Source: Enterobacter cloacae subsp. cloacae ATCC 13047
GTDB taxonomy: Bacteria; Pseudomonadota; Gammaproteobacteria; Enterobacterales; Enterobacteriaceae
DNA: 64,000 bases
Assembly (NCBI RefSeq): GCF_000025565.1
Contig: NC_014121.1
Location: 496,001 to 560,000, forward strand
Direction of reading: 5' to 3'
The notes below the pieces were generated by a model. That model was not told where the DNA came from. It saw only the letters and a list, made by a program, of their open reading frames with translations, and ran no database searches. Position 1 is the first letter of the stretch. Every line of letters begins with the position of its first letter. The position numbers were made by a program, and so were the translations under genes. Positions 26,434 through 35,921 of the stretch are shown here, in pieces.

Positions 26434-28014
26434 ATGGTGCGTGGACTTAACTGGTTAACAGGCAGGAGCAGACAGGAAAAACGGCCCGGAGAGAGGCTAC
26501 CGGCGGGTGCCACGCCGTCCCGGACTGTTGCTGATGATGGCTGGCGCCCTGCTCAGACGGGCAGATCACTGCTGCAGGCAGACGAATACCGTCGCCTTAT
26601 CCGGGTGCTGACAGAGAACAGCCCGCTGTCGCAGCAGGTCACGGAAGCTTGGTGGCTCAGGCCACTGGAGGAGATGGCGGGACGGGTGCAGGCCTGCCCG
26701 GGGGCCTGGTCTGGGCCGTTCTCCGGACCGGGAGGGTTTAATGAACTCAGCCTGAACGTAGCCACACGTGCGGTGAGGCTGGTACGTGGCATGATGCTGC
26801 CACCGGGTGCCACGCCTGAAGAGCAGGCAGAGCAGATGCCCGGCTGGGTCTGTGCAGCGTACTGGGCCGGGCTGTTCCATCACCTGCCCTGGCTGATGCA
26901 GGTGGAGGGGGCGCTGAAAAGCGGACGTGTCTGGTATCCGGGGCTGAGTGTGCCCGGAGAACCGTGGCGGGTCAGGCCGGCCGGTGAACCTCCGGGGGCG
27001 ACGGGCAGTGTATATGTGGCGTTCAGGCTCCTGCCTGAGGCCGCTCTGCTGTGGCTTCAGCGCTGGCCTGTGCTGTCTGATACGCTGCTGCTGTTTCTTT
27101 CCGGACGTCGTGCGGAAGCCGGGATTCTGAACAGTATTGTGAACGATGCGCTGCGCAGCTGCGGTCTCTCTGATACGGCCGTTATGTCCGGGCAGCCACC
27201 AGACCCGGTCTCCCTTGTGACAGTTGTGCCTGTCACTGGTCATACCTTCCCTAAATTATATGAGACTGATTCTATCCCATTGTCCAGTAACGATAATTCT
27301 CCGGATGTTTCAGTGCCAATTAAAACCGGAGATATGACCTACAGTTTCAGTCAGGACGGAGAGAAAACGTCCGTTAATACTGTCCCTTCAGCACTGGTAC
27401 TGGAATCAGCACTTTCAACACATGAACCGCTGCTTTCAGCAGAAAATGATATCAGCAGGGATGAGGAAGGTGGGGCGCAGGTATCCACGGAGAACCTGCT
27501 GTCATTGCTGGACCTGATGGCAGAAGGGAAAAGCTCTGTGGTAACGGAAAATGTACCTGCAGATAGTGCTGATAGCCCTCCGGCCACGGAGCTTCCGCCC
27601 GGTACGCACCCTTCGCATGAGGAGGGGATGGACAAGGAAGAGCAGGCCGGCGCGTTATTTCTGGAGTGGGTCAGGGACAGCGTTGAGGACGGCACGCTCA
27701 GCGTCAATGAAAAGGACAGCATTCTGCACGTTCTGGCGCAGTTTGTATTCATGGTGTCACCGGCCTGTTTTTACCGTCACACCTCTACAGCGGAAGGGAG
27801 TGTTACCGACAAGGACAGGCTGCAGAAAAGTTTTGAGGCGCTGAACGTACACCATTCACGAAATGGTAAGGGGTTATTCCATTACCATCAATACGACACG
27901 CCGGATAAAAGCGGTCGTTTTACCAAAGTGTCAGGCTACATGATTAACGCTGACATTATTTTTAAAAAAGGGAGCTGTCTCACGGACAGTATATGGCTTT
28001 CAGCGAAGAAATAA
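26434..28014 (+). CDS. TraI/MobH-like protein lacking the expected histidines
   Basis: A 526-residue protein. The N-terminal domain (about 40-250) follows the TraI_2 pattern of MobH relaxases of conjugative elements, and the C-terminal part (ALFLEWVRDSVEDGTLSVN, then FMVSPACFYRH and KSFEALNVHH) follows the TraI_2_C domain. MobH proteins have a His-His and His pattern (HHAGxGGLLxHSLE); the matching segment here is FSGPGGFNELSLN, so the histidines are gone. The middle is low-complexity. It was probably the relaxase of the element, or a non-catalytic homolog as found beside integrases of SPI-7-like elements. Start is uncertain: GTG 26431, ATG 26434 and GTG 26437 all follow GGAGG. Confidence 0.7.
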   Translation: MVRGLNWLTGRSRQEKRPGERLPAGATPSRTVADDGWRPAQTGRSLLQADEYRRLIRVLTENSPLSQQVTEAWWLRPLEEMAGRVQACPGAWSGPFSGPGGFNELSLNVATRAVRLVRGMMLPPGATPEEQAEQMPGWVCAAYWAGLFHHLPWLMQVEGALKSGRVWYPGLSVPGEPWRVRPAGEPPGATGSVYVAFRLLPEAALLWLQRWPVLSDTLLLFLSGRRAEAGILNSIVNDALRSCGLSDTAVMSGQPPDPVSLVTVVPVTGHTFPKLYETDSIPLSSNDNSPDVSVPIKTGDMTYSFSQDGEKTSVNTVPSALVLESALSTHEPLLSAENDISRDEEGGAQVSTENLLSLLDLMAEGKSSVVTENVPADSADSPPATELPPGTHPSHEEGMDKEEQAGALFLEWVRDSVEDGTLSVNEKDSILHVLAQFVFMVSPACFYRHTSTAEGSVTDKDRLQKSFEALNVHHSRNGKGLFHYHQYDTPDKSGRFTKVSGYMINADIIFKKGSCLTDSIWLSAKK

Positions 28015-28048
28015 TTTGCTGAGGTTAAGTTAATATTACGAGGTCATT

Positions 28049-29014
28049 ATGGCAGACATTGTGACGTTTGAAAAAATTCTCGATGACTATTTTTTTAATA
28101 AAGTTCTTCGTCGTGCAACAGAATGGAGTTACCGAAAGGTGGTGAGAACTTTCCTTGAATTTTACGGAGAAGATATTCTTCCGGAAAATGTGACGCGAAT
28201 GGATGTTCTGAAATGGAGACGGTATGTTCTGAATGAACAGATGTCCAGTAAGCGGACATGGAATAACAAGGTTGCCCACATGCGGGCAGTATTTAATCAT
28301 GCCATCACGAATAAACTTATTTCAGCCAGAGAGAATCCTTTTAACCAGGTGATTGTTAAACCCGATATTAAACGAAAAAAAACACTATCCGGGGAGCAGA
28401 TGAAGAAAATTGATTTAATCATGGAAAGGAAAATTGAGCTGGAGCAGATGGGCGTTCACGATCCGCGGCCAAATGCCCTTGAACCCGCCTGGTTCTGGAT
28501 GACGGTCATTGAGACACTGAAGTTCACCGGTATGCGCCAGAATCAGCTGCTGCATATACGACTTTGTGATGTGGACCTGAAACTGGGCATCATTGAATTA
28601 CAGGCTGAAGGTTCTAAAAACCACCGGGAGCATCGCGTGCCGATCACAGCGCGGCTGAGACCGCGTCTTGAGCAACTGTATCTTATGTCTGTACAGAAGG
28701 GATCCAAAAAAGGGGAGCAGTTATTCAACATCAACCGGTTTACACCCAAAAAGAAAAGAATTATTCGGGCTAAAAACATGGATCACCTACCGATGAGGGC
28801 CTTCTTCAGAAGACTGTCCAGGGAGTGTCAGTGTGATATCAGCCCGCACCGGTTCAGGCATACGATAGCCACAGACCTGATGAAACGCCCGGAGAGAAGC
28901 CTGAATGATGTCCAGATGCTGCTCGGTCATTCCAGCGTAGCGGTGACCCTGGAATATGTGGAAGCAAACATGGATAACCTGAGGCGAAATCTTGAAGCCG
29001 CATATGCAGCTTAG
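28049..29014 (+). CDS. Tyrosine recombinase next to tRNA-Phe, probable island integrase
   Basis: A 321-residue XerD-like integrase with an N-terminal SAM-like core-binding domain (about 1-105). The catalytic residues are all visible: Arg163 in TGMR, Lys190, His267-x-x-Arg270 in HRFRH, His294 in LLGHSS and Tyr303. It reads toward a tRNA-Phe gene 284 bases away, the usual setting for an integrase using the tRNA 3' end as attB. It follows the TraI-like gene by 34 bases and is probably co-transcribed. ACGAGG precedes the ATG. This is the most likely enzyme for integration of the whole element. Confidence 0.9.
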   Translation: MADIVTFEKILDDYFFNKVLRRATEWSYRKVVRTFLEFYGEDILPENVTRMDVLKWRRYVLNEQMSSKRTWNNKVAHMRAVFNHAITNKLISARENPFNQVIVKPDIKRKKTLSGEQMKKIDLIMERKIELEQMGVHDPRPNALEPAWFWMTVIETLKFTGMRQNQLLHIRLCDVDLKLGIIELQAEGSKNHREHRVPITARLRPRLEQLYLMSVQKGSKKGEQLFNINRFTPKKKRIIRAKNMDHLPMRAFFRRLSRECQCDISPHRFRHTIATDLMKRPERSLNDVQMLLGHSSVAVTLEYVEANMDNLRRNLEAAYAA

Positions 29015-29146
29015 GAGTAATCCTAAGTCAAATTCATAAGGATTTGATATCTAAACGGGAAAAATCGCGGGTTTTCCTTTACAGATCGTTGACAGAGCAG
29101 CGCTGAGAAGGTAAATACCTGTAACTGAAATTGTTGGGATGTGAGA

Positions 29147-29179
29147 AATCCGGAGGATGCGACCAACATCCTCCGGATT
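29147..29179. terminator. Perfect 13-bp hairpin after the integrase gene
   Basis: AATCCGGAGGATG, seven bases, then the exact complement CATCCTCCGGATT. A short T-run (TTCTT) follows, so it may end the integrase transcript; it could also be part of the attachment region. Confidence 0.65.
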
Positions 29180-29256
29180 CTTAATCCCTAAACCCTCAGG
29201 TGCAGAACGACTTTGCCTCATCCTGCACGATGATGGGGCCGGGACTTTGTCTTGCC

Positions 29257-29283
29257 CGTTAAGGATCTCATCTCTTAACGGAC
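29257..29283. repeat. Inverted repeat near the tRNA-Phe junction
   Basis: CCGTTAAG and CTTAACGG flank a 10-base loop, 15 to 40 bases from the tRNA 3' end. It may be an arm site for the integrase or an old terminator; the sequence alone does not say. Confidence 0.45.
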
Positions 29284-29297
29284 AGGCTCTGAAGAAG

Positions 29298-29373
29298 TGG
29301 TGCCCGGACTCGGAATCGAACCAAGGACACGGGGATTTTCAATCCCCTGCTCTACCGACTGAGCTATCCGGGC
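29298..29373 (-). tRNA. pheU: tRNA-Phe (GAA anticodon)
   Basis: 76 nt including the encoded CCA. The sequence begins GCCCGGATAGCTCAGTCGG, has the anticodon loop TTGAAAA and the T-arm GGTTCGATTCC, identical in pattern to E. coli tRNA-Phe. It lies beside yjdC as pheU does in E. coli. The integrase gene faces its 3' end, which marks this tRNA as the insertion site of the island; the gene itself is intact. Confidence 0.97.
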
Positions 29374-29492
29374 AACGGAGCGCATTAAACCGCAATCCCG
29401 CCCGATCGTCAACACTATTTCTGGAAAAGCTGTTCAACTGCTTAAGTTTGCGGCAATGCGCTGACTTCTGAAGCAAACAGGTCAAATTACGC

Positions 29493-30068
29493 TTACGTCA
29501 ACGCGCCGCCCATGCGGCACTGGGCAAAGCGCAGGATGTCCTCTGCCAGGCGGTGAGCGGTATCCACATCGGCCTGGCTACGGTTTACCAGCATACGGCT
29601 CAGGCAGCCTTCCAGCACCAGCTCCATTTGCTTTGCCACCATTGCCGGATCATCCACTTCAAGCGTTGTCAGCAGTTCGTGGGTGAAGTCGTGCGCCGCC
29701 CGTTTTTGCTGATCCGCCAGCTGGTGGATCGGATGGCCTGGATCGGGGTAGTACGTGCAGGCGGCGATAAACAGACAACCCGGGTAGCGGTTGTTACTTA
29801 CACATTCCGTCAGCGCGGTATAGCGCGCCAGCAGCTTCTGTTCGGCGGTCAGTTCTTCATTCAACATCAGCTGCCTGCGCCAGATATCAACCTGCTGGCT
29901 GAGGTAGCGCAGGGCATCATAAAGCAGCGCCTCTTTATCGGGCCAGAAGCGCGTAAGCTCATCCAGAGGGTAATCGATACGGTCGGCTACCATCTCAAGC
30001 GTGGTGCTGGCGATCCCTTGAATCTCAAGTAATTGCAGGGCTTGTCCCAGTACGTCTTCGCGTTGCAC
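29493..30068 (-). CDS. yjdC: TetR-family regulator YjdC
   Basis: A 191-residue protein like E. coli YjdC: N-terminal helix-turn-helix ([16 protein letters not shown] region, [19 protein letters not shown]) and a helical ligand-binding part with [18 protein letters not shown] at 30068 is chosen as start because GGAGAG is seven bases upstream and the length equals that of the E. coli protein; the longer frame adds eight residues. The regulated genes and ligand are not established. It lies downstream of dsbD on the same strand, 48 bases away, as in E. coli. Confidence 0.9.
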   Translation of the reverse strand: MQREDVLGQALQLLEIQGIASTTLEMVADRIDYPLDELTRFWPDKEALLYDALRYLSQQVDIWRRQLMLNEELTAEQKLLARYTALTECVSNNRYPGCLFIAACTYYPDPGHPIHQLADQQKRAAHDFTHELLTTLEVDDPAMVAKQMELVLEGCLSRMLVNRSQADVDTAHRLAEDILRFAQCRMGGALT

Positions 30069-30116
30069 GGTTCTCTCCTCCGTTATTCCCAACGGTTGTC
30101 CCGTTTAAAGTGTTGT

Positions 30117-31817
30117 TTACGGTTGGCGATCGCGCAAATGCGCGCTGAAAGCCGCCGCGTCCATAAACCCGGTTACACGCTGCCCTGGCTGTTCTTCACC
30201 CTGTTGATTGAAGAACAGAATGGTCGGCAGCCCGAGCACGTTAAGTTGCTTCAGCAGGGCTTTATCCTGCGCATTGTTGGCGGTCACGTTTGCCTGAAGC
30301 AGAACGGTCCCGTTTAGCGCACCTTGCACCTGCGGGTCGCTAAAGGTGTACTTTTCAAACTCTTTGCAGGCAACGCACCAGTCTGCGTAGAGATCGAGCA
30401 TCACCGGTTTGCCGCGCGCCTGGGCCAGAGCCTGGTTAAGATCATCCACGTTCTTGATCTGGATGAAATTCAGATGCGCCTGGTTCTGAGCCACTGGCGT
30501 GCCAAATGCCCAATCCTGAAGTGGACGCACGCTCACCAGCGCAGCGGCGAGCAGGACGATTTGTACCAGACGCATCCACGCGCTTTTTGCCCCCAGACTG
30601 ACGATAAACGCCCAGGAGAAGAACGCTACGCCGAGCATCGCCCACAGGCGCATCCCCCAGACGTCACCGACAATACGCTCCAGCAGGAAGACCGGCAGCG
30701 CCAGAATGACAAAGCCAAACGCGGTTTTCACCGTCTCCATCCACGGCCCGCTCTTCGGCAGCAGGCGGTTGCCAAATACCGTGACCAGGATCAGCGGTAG
30801 ACCCATCCCAAGCGCGTAAAGGTACAACGTACCGCCGCCAAGCCACATATTACCGCTCTGGGCGATATAGAGCAGAATCGCGCTAAGCGGAGCAGTGGTG
30901 CAGGGGGAGCAAATCAGCCCGGCGATAGCTCCCATCGCAAACACGCCACCTGCTGAACCCCCCTGTTGGCGGTTGCTGAGCAGCGTTAAGCGGGTTTGCA
31001 GGGAAGACGGCAGTTGCAGGGTGAACAGGCCAAACATCGACAAGGCCAGCAGGATAAACATCACCGACAGGCCGATAAGGACATAAGGGTGCTGAAGAGC
31101 TGCCTGGAACTGCAAGCCAGCCGCCGCAACCACGAGGCCGAGTGCCGTATAGGTTAACGCCATTCCCTGCACGTAAATAAAGGCAAGCAGTAGCGCGCGG
31201 GCGGTGCTAAGACGCTGTTTTCCGCCCAGCACTATCCCGGAGATCAACGGGTACATCGGCAGTACGCATGGCGTGAAGGCGATGCCGATACCAATCAGCA
31301 AGGCCCAGAGCGCGGAGAAAGGGAGGTCTGACGCAGGCTCACCTTCACGCTTGACCTCTGCAGGAAGAGGAGCAACGTTGGCGGCAGATGCTTTAACTTC
31401 ACTAAGCGGAACGATCCTCGTTTCTGGGGGATAGCAGAAGCCTGCATCGGCACAGCCCTGGTAAGTGACGGTGAGCGTAGCGCCTTTGTCTGCCTGTTGC
31501 ACCGTTACGGGCACGCTTAAGTGCTGGCGATAAATCTCGCTTTTGCCGTAAAACTCATCCTCGTGCCATTCGCCCGCAGGCAGTTGCAGCGCGCCCACGC
31601 TTGCCTGAGCGGGTGTGATACTGACCTGCTTACGATACAGGTAATAGCCCTCTTTCACCTGCCAGGTGAGGTTGAGGTCATGCTGGTTTTGCTGGAAATC
31701 GAAAACAAATGCCTGATCGGCAGGAATAAAGTTCGAACGGCCGGGCGCGTCAAACAACCCGGCAAAGACTGACGTGCTGCACAGCAGCAGGATCAGCGTA
31801 AGGAAACGTTGAGCCAT
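30117..31817 (-). CDS. dsbD: Thiol:disulfide interchange protein DsbD
   Basis: A 566-residue inner-membrane protein that carries electrons from cytoplasmic thioredoxin to periplasmic DsbC, DsbG and CcmG. Signal peptide residues 1-19; the alpha domain has Cys122 and Cys128 ([11 protein letters not shown]); the eight-helix membrane domain has [11 protein letters not shown] and [10 protein letters not shown] with the redox cysteines; the C-terminal thioredoxin-like domain has [10 protein letters not shown]. All six cysteines are present. It overlaps the end of cutA by 25 bases, as in E. coli. Confidence 0.97.
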   Translation of the reverse strand: MAQRFLTLILLLCSTSVFAGLFDAPGRSNFIPADQAFVFDFQQNQHDLNLTWQVKEGYYLYRKQVSITPAQASVGALQLPAGEWHEDEFYGKSEIYRQHLSVPVTVQQADKGATLTVTYQGCADAGFCYPPETRIVPLSEVKASAANVAPLPAEVKREGEPASDLPFSALWALLIGIGIAFTPCVLPMYPLISGIVLGGKQRLSTARALLLAFIYVQGMALTYTALGLVVAAAGLQFQAALQHPYVLIGLSVMFILLALSMFGLFTLQLPSSLQTRLTLLSNRQQGGSAGGVFAMGAIAGLICSPCTTAPLSAILLYIAQSGNMWLGGGTLYLYALGMGLPLILVTVFGNRLLPKSGPWMETVKTAFGFVILALPVFLLERIVGDVWGMRLWAMLGVAFFSWAFIVSLGAKSAWMRLVQIVLLAAALVSVRPLQDWAFGTPVAQNQAHLNFIQIKNVDDLNQALAQARGKPVMLDLYADWCVACKEFEKYTFSDPQVQGALNGTVLLQANVTANNAQDKALLKQLNVLGLPTILFFNQQGEEQPGQRVTGFMDAAAFSAHLRDRQP

Positions 31818-32116
31818 GAGAGATAATCGTTATCACCGTGGAGCACTGGCAATACCAGCAGTTCCGGAGTTTGGTAAGGATGATGAGATTTGAGGCAGTC
31901 AAGAAGCGCCTGCTGGTTTGCCGGGTTGGTTTTGAGCAACATCTGGACTTCATACTCCTGCTCCAGTTTGCCTTCCCAGTAATAGAGGGAGGTCGCTCCG
32001 GGGAGGAGGGTTACACAGGCAGCCAGTTTTTCGGCCAATACTTTGGCGGCGAGATCCTGGGCGGAAGCTTCATCAGGGGCGGTACACAATACGACAACAG
32101 CATCAGGCGTGTTCAC
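31793..32116 (-). CDS. cutA: Divalent-cation tolerance protein CutA
   Basis: A 107-residue trimeric cytoplasmic protein of the CutA1 family: [20 protein letters not shown] and [14 protein letters not shown] are typical. It is linked to copper tolerance in E. coli, by an unclear mechanism. Length close to E. coli CutA. Its end overlaps the dsbD start, indicating an operon. Start ATG at 32116 has GAGGTCGACTTG upstream. Confidence 0.95.
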   Translation of the reverse strand: MNTPDAVVVLCTAPDEASAQDLAAKVLAEKLAACVTLLPGATSLYYWEGKLEQEYEVQMLLKTNPANQQALLDCLKSHHPYQTPELLVLPVLHGDNDYLSWLNVSLR

Positions 32117-32180
32117 AAGTCGACCTCCTCATCACGAAAGTGGTCACTATATCACGCAAGGCGATTGGTCATTAATGAAA

Positions 32181-32199
32181 CGGGCCGCAGAGCGGCCCG
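32181..32199. terminator. Hairpin between dcuA and cutA
   Basis: CGGGCCGC, AGA, GCGGCCCG, with T-rich sequence on the plus side and GTTTC on the minus side. It probably ends dcuA transcription. Confidence 0.6.
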
Positions 32200-32229
32200 A
32201 TTTTAACTATTTTTACAACCCGAAACGGT

Positions 32230-33531
32230 TTACAGCACGACGCCGCCGATGATAAAGCCGAGGATCACGCACAGCGTAATCGCGACCACACCCGGGATCA
32301 GGAACGCATGGTTAAACACATACTTACCGATGCGGGTTGAACCGGTGTCATCCATTTCAACCGCCGCCAGCAGGGTTGGATAAGTGGGCAGAACGAACAG
32401 GGCAGAAACGGCAGCAAACGAGGCAATGGCCGTCAGTGGCGTTACGCCCAGCATCAGAGCCGCAGGCATCAGCGCCTTGGTCGTGGCAGCCTGAGAATAA
32501 AGCAGGGTAGCGGCAAAGAACAGTACCACCGCCAGCAGCCATGGGTAGTTGTGCAGCAGGTCACCCGCAACGGTCTGGATATCGCTGATGTGCGCTTTTA
32601 CGAAGGTATCACCGAGCCATGCCACACCCAGCACGCACACGCAGGCGCTCATACCGGATTTAAAGGTGCTGGCATTCAGCACTTCGCTGGTATCGATTTT
32701 ACAGGTGATGCTGATCAGGGTTGCGATGGTCAGCATGAATACCACAATCGCTTCGTTACGCGGCAGAACCGGGTTCTGGATGAGGCCTACTGTGTCACTG
32801 ATGGCCGTCGCGTAGAACATCACCGCCACGATACCGATCAGGAACAGCACCACGGAGCGTTTCGCATGCGGCTTCAGTTTGAAGACCTGGCTACCGCGCA
32901 AGCTCACTTCGCCCTTGGCCAGACGTTCCTGATAAACCGGATCGTCTTTCAGTTCAGCGCCGAGGAAGTTACACAGCACGGCGGTGATCATGACTGCAAT
33001 CAACGTTACCGGAATACAGATCGCCAGCAGCGTCAGATAGCTCACACCCATGGGTTCCAGGATACCGGCGAAGAACACCACTGCCGCGGAGATAGGCGAG
33101 GCGGTAATCGCAATCTGGGAGGCCACCACCGCAATAGAGAGCGGGCGAGATGGACGGATACCCTGTTCTTTCGCCACTTCGGTAATCACCGGCAGCGTGG
33201 AAAAGGCAGTGTGACCGGTACCGGCGAGAATGGTCATGAACCAGGTCACCAGCGGGGCAAGGAAGGTAATGTATTTAGGATGACGGCGCAGCATACGCTC
33301 CGCCAGACTCACCAGGTAGTCCATACCGCCAGCCACCTGCATGGCGGCGATAGCGGCAATAACTGCCATGATGATTTCGATAACGTCAAACGGGATTGCG
33401 CCGGGTTTAATCTGAAAGATAAGGGTAAGAACGAGCACCCCGAGACCGCCGGCAAAACCGATGCCGATACCCCCGAGTCTTGCTCCCAAATAAATCGCCA
33501 ACAGGACGATGACGAGTTCTGCTCCAAACAT
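32230..33531 (-). CDS. dcuA: Anaerobic C4-dicarboxylate transporter DcuA
   Basis: A 433-residue membrane protein of the Dcu family with about ten or more hydrophobic segments. It exchanges aspartate, fumarate and succinate across the inner membrane and feeds aspartate to AspA and fumarate to FrdABCD. Start MFGAELVIVLLAIYLGAR is that of E. coli DcuA and the length is the same. It lies just after aspA on the same strand, with a terminator in between (33594-33626), as in E. coli, where dcuA is read from aspA and its own promoter. Confidence 0.97.
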   Translation of the reverse strand: MFGAELVIVLLAIYLGARLGGIGIGFAGGLGVLVLTLIFQIKPGAIPFDVIEIIMAVIAAIAAMQVAGGMDYLVSLAERMLRRHPKYITFLAPLVTWFMTILAGTGHTAFSTLPVITEVAKEQGIRPSRPLSIAVVASQIAITASPISAAVVFFAGILEPMGVSYLTLLAICIPVTLIAVMITAVLCNFLGAELKDDPVYQERLAKGEVSLRGSQVFKLKPHAKRSVVLFLIGIVAVMFYATAISDTVGLIQNPVLPRNEAIVVFMLTIATLISITCKIDTSEVLNASTFKSGMSACVCVLGVAWLGDTFVKAHISDIQTVAGDLLHNYPWLLAVVLFFAATLLYSQAATTKALMPAALMLGVTPLTAIASFAAVSALFVLPTYPTLLAAVEMDDTGSTRIGKYVFNHAFLIPGVVAITLCVILGFIIGGVVL

Positions 33532-33593
33532 AAGGACCTGCCTTGCTTATTAACAAGTTGATATTGAATTGTTGTATTTTGGTAACGCCTAAA

Positions 33594-33626
33594 AAGAAAA
33601 AAGGCACGTCACAAGTGACGTGCCTT
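33594..33626 (-). terminator. Terminator after aspA
   Basis: On the minus strand AAGGCACGTCAC, two bases, GTGACGTGCCTT, then a T-run (TTTTTTC). Partial read-through would reach dcuA. Confidence 0.85.
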
Positions 33627-33647
33627 TCGGAAGCTTAGCCTGAACGG

Positions 33648-35084
33648 TTACTGTTCGCTTTCATCGGTGTATCGTTTCGCTTTATATGCCGGGTGCATCA
33701 GGTTCTGGGCGGAGAAGATATCGTCCAGCTCGGCTTCGGTCAACAGTCCGCGCTCCAGTACGACTTCACGCACGCTCTTACCGGTTTCGGCGCAAATCTT
33801 ACCGACGATGTCGCCGTTATGGTGGCCGATGAACGGGTTAAGGTAGGTGACGATCCCGATGGAGTTGTACACGTAACCTTCGCAGACTTCTTTATTCGCG
33901 GTAATGCCGTTGATGCATTTTTCCAGCAGGTTATAGCAGGCGTTAGTCAGGATATGGATAGATTCGAACATCGCCTGGCCAATCACGGGCTCCATGACGT
34001 TCAGCTGCAGCTGACCGGCTTCAGAGGCCATGGTTACGGTCGTATCGTTACCAATAACCTTGAAGCAAACCTGGTTCACCACTTCTGGCACTACCGGGTT
34101 CACTTTCGCTGGCATGATGGACGAACCGGCCTGCAGTTCTGGCAGGTTGATTTCGTTCAGGCCAGCGCGTGGGCCGGAAGAGAGCAGGCGCAGGTCATTA
34201 CAGATTTTGGACAGTTTCACCGCCAGACGTTTCAGGGCGCTGTGTACCATGACGTAGGCGCCGCAGTCGGAGGTGGCTTCAATCAGATCTTCTGCAGGTA
34301 CGACCGGCAGGTTAGAGACTTCAGCCAGTTTCTGAACCGCCAGCTGCTGATAGCCATCCGGGGTGTTCAGACGCGTACCGATGGCGGTGGCACCCAGGTT
34401 CACTTCCAGCAGCAGCTCGGAAGTGCGCAGCAGGTTTTTGGTTTCTTCATTCAGCAGCACGTTAAACGCGTGGAATTCCTGACCGAGGGTCATTGGTACC
34501 GCGTCCTGCAGCTGGGTTCGCCCCATTTTCAGAATGTCCTGGAACTCAACCGCTTTGCGCTGGAAACCGTCGCCCAGCTGGTTGATGGCGTCGACCAGTT
34601 TCACAACGGAGGCATAAACCGCGATGCGGAAGCCGGTTGGGTAGGCGTCGTTAGTGGACTGACATTTGTTGACGTGATCGTTCGGGTTCAGGTACTGGTA
34701 TTCACCTTTCTGGTGGCCCATCAGCTCCAGGCCGATATTTGCCAGTACTTCGTTGGTGTTCATGTTGACGGAGGTGCCCGCGCCGCCCTGATAGACGTCA
34801 ACCGGGAACTGGTCCATGCATTTGCCGTTGTTCAGCACTTCATCGCAGGCCGCGATAATCGCATTTGCCGCGCTTTTAGGAATGGTTTGCAGCTCTTTGT
34901 TTGCCAGCGCTGCCGCTTTCTTCACCATCACCATGCCACGGACAAACTCAGGAATGTCGCTGATTTTGCTGTTGCTGATGTAGAAGTTTTCAATCGCTCT
35001 CAGAGTGTGGACACCGTAGTAGGCATCCGCTGGAACTTCCCTGGTACCCAACAAGTCTTCTTCGATACGAATGTTGTTTAACAT
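33648..35084 (-). CDS. aspA: Aspartate ammonia-lyase (aspartase)
   Basis: A 478-residue enzyme that converts L-aspartate to fumarate and ammonia in the cytoplasm, supplying fumarate for anaerobic respiration. It carries the fumarase/aspartase signature [11 protein letters not shown] with the catalytic Ser. Start 35084 ([18 protein letters not shown]) matches E. coli AspA in length; AAGGTTC precedes it, while the longer frame does not correspond to known proteins. A CRP-like site lies 187 bases upstream. Paired with dcuA. Confidence 0.97.
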   Translation of the reverse strand: MLNNIRIEEDLLGTREVPADAYYGVHTLRAIENFYISNSKISDIPEFVRGMVMVKKAAALANKELQTIPKSAANAIIAACDEVLNNGKCMDQFPVDVYQGGAGTSVNMNTNEVLANIGLELMGHQKGEYQYLNPNDHVNKCQSTNDAYPTGFRIAVYASVVKLVDAINQLGDGFQRKAVEFQDILKMGRTQLQDAVPMTLGQEFHAFNVLLNEETKNLLRTSELLLEVNLGATAIGTRLNTPDGYQQLAVQKLAEVSNLPVVPAEDLIEATSDCGAYVMVHSALKRLAVKLSKICNDLRLLSSGPRAGLNEINLPELQAGSSIMPAKVNPVVPEVVNQVCFKVIGNDTTVTMASEAGQLQLNVMEPVIGQAMFESIHILTNACYNLLEKCINGITANKEVCEGYVYNSIGIVTYLNPFIGHHNGDIVGKICAETGKSVREVVLERGLLTEAELDDIFSAQNLMHPAYKAKRYTDESEQ

Positions 35085-35270
35085 GTGAACCTTCTTTTCA
35101 AGCTGCCGATGGATTGTACTAAACACACAGTATTTATGTGGTTTTGAATATTTTCTGACCGACGATTATTCCCTCAATCGGCCAATTGCTCGAGATCATA
35201 TGCTGATGATAGCGAATTGCCGTAAGCTGGATCACTTATTATCGACCCGATTCCATGATAATTATTAATC

Positions 35271-35286
35271 TGTGAAATGGGTCACC
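35271..35286. promoter_or_regulatory. CRP-like site between aspA and fxsA
   Basis: TGTGAAATGGGTCACC fits TGTGA-N6-TCACA with one mismatch. It lies in the 335-base divergent region of aspA and fxsA; aspA is known to be CRP-dependent in E. coli. No other feature was recognised in this region. Confidence 0.6.
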
Positions 35287-35419
35287 GCTTTAATATTTCC
35301 AAAAAAAATATCCGTGCAAACCGATTGAATTTTAGCTAACCGTCCTCATCTCTTACAGACGCGTGTCGCGAACACATTCAGACAGGGGCCAAAAGGCACC
35401 TGCCACACAGGAGATGCCA

Positions 35420-35884
35420 GTGCGCTGGATACCGTTTATTGCTTTCTTTCTCTATGTTTACATTGAGATTTCGATTTTTATCCAGGTCGCCCATGTGCTG
35501 GGCGTCCTGCTGACGCTGATTCTGGTGATTTTCACCTCCGTCATCGGCATGTCGCTGGTGCGTAATCAGGGTTTCAAAAATTTCCTGTTAATGCAGCAGA
35601 AGATGGCCGCAGGCGAGAGCCCGGCGGCCGAGATGATCAAAAGCGTATCGCTGATTATTGCCGGTCTGCTGCTGATCCTGCCGGGCTTCTTCACCGACTT
35701 CCTCGGTCTGCTGCTGCTGTTGCCGCCGGTGCAAAAACACCTGACTATGAAGCTGCTGCCGCATCTGCGCTTTAGCCGGATGCCGGGTGGCGGGTTCAGC
35801 ACCGGCCCGGGTGATACGTTTGAAGGGGAATACCAGCGTAAGGATGACCAACACGACCGTTTGGATCATAAAGACGATCGGTAA
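35420..35884 (+). CDS. fxsA: Inner-membrane protein FxsA
   Basis: A 154-residue protein like E. coli FxsA, named for suppressing F-plasmid exclusion of phage T7. Hydrophobic segments at about residues 4-24, 27-47 and 75-105; charged C-terminus (EYQRKDDQHDRLDHKDD). GTG at 35420 is chosen because AGGAG lies six bases upstream and the protein then starts VRWIPF like E. coli MRWLPF; the ATG at 35414 directly abuts the binding site and is unlikely. Divergent from aspA. Confidence 0.92.
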   Translation: MRWIPFIAFFLYVYIEISIFIQVAHVLGVLLTLILVIFTSVIGMSLVRNQGFKNFLLMQQKMAAGESPAAEMIKSVSLIIAGLLLILPGFFTDFLGLLLLLPPVQKHLTMKLLPHLRFSRMPGGGFSTGPGDTFEGEYQRKDDQHDRLDHKDDR

Positions 35885-35891
35885 TGTCTTT

Positions 35892-35917
35892 GCCCGGTGA
35901 CGCTTCGCTTACCGGGC
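35892..35917. repeat. REP-type palindrome between fxsA and yjeH
   Basis: GCCCGGTGACGC, then TTCGCTTACCGGGC: an imperfect GC-rich palindrome of the enterobacterial REP type, placed between two convergent genes, where it can stabilise both transcripts. Confidence 0.8.
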
Positions 35918-35921
35918 GCTA

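Noticed and set aside
33693..35081. Long plus-strand frame of 462 codons
   Set aside because: It is exactly antisense to aspA, rich in Val, Phe and Gln as expected for a shadow, and resembles no protein.
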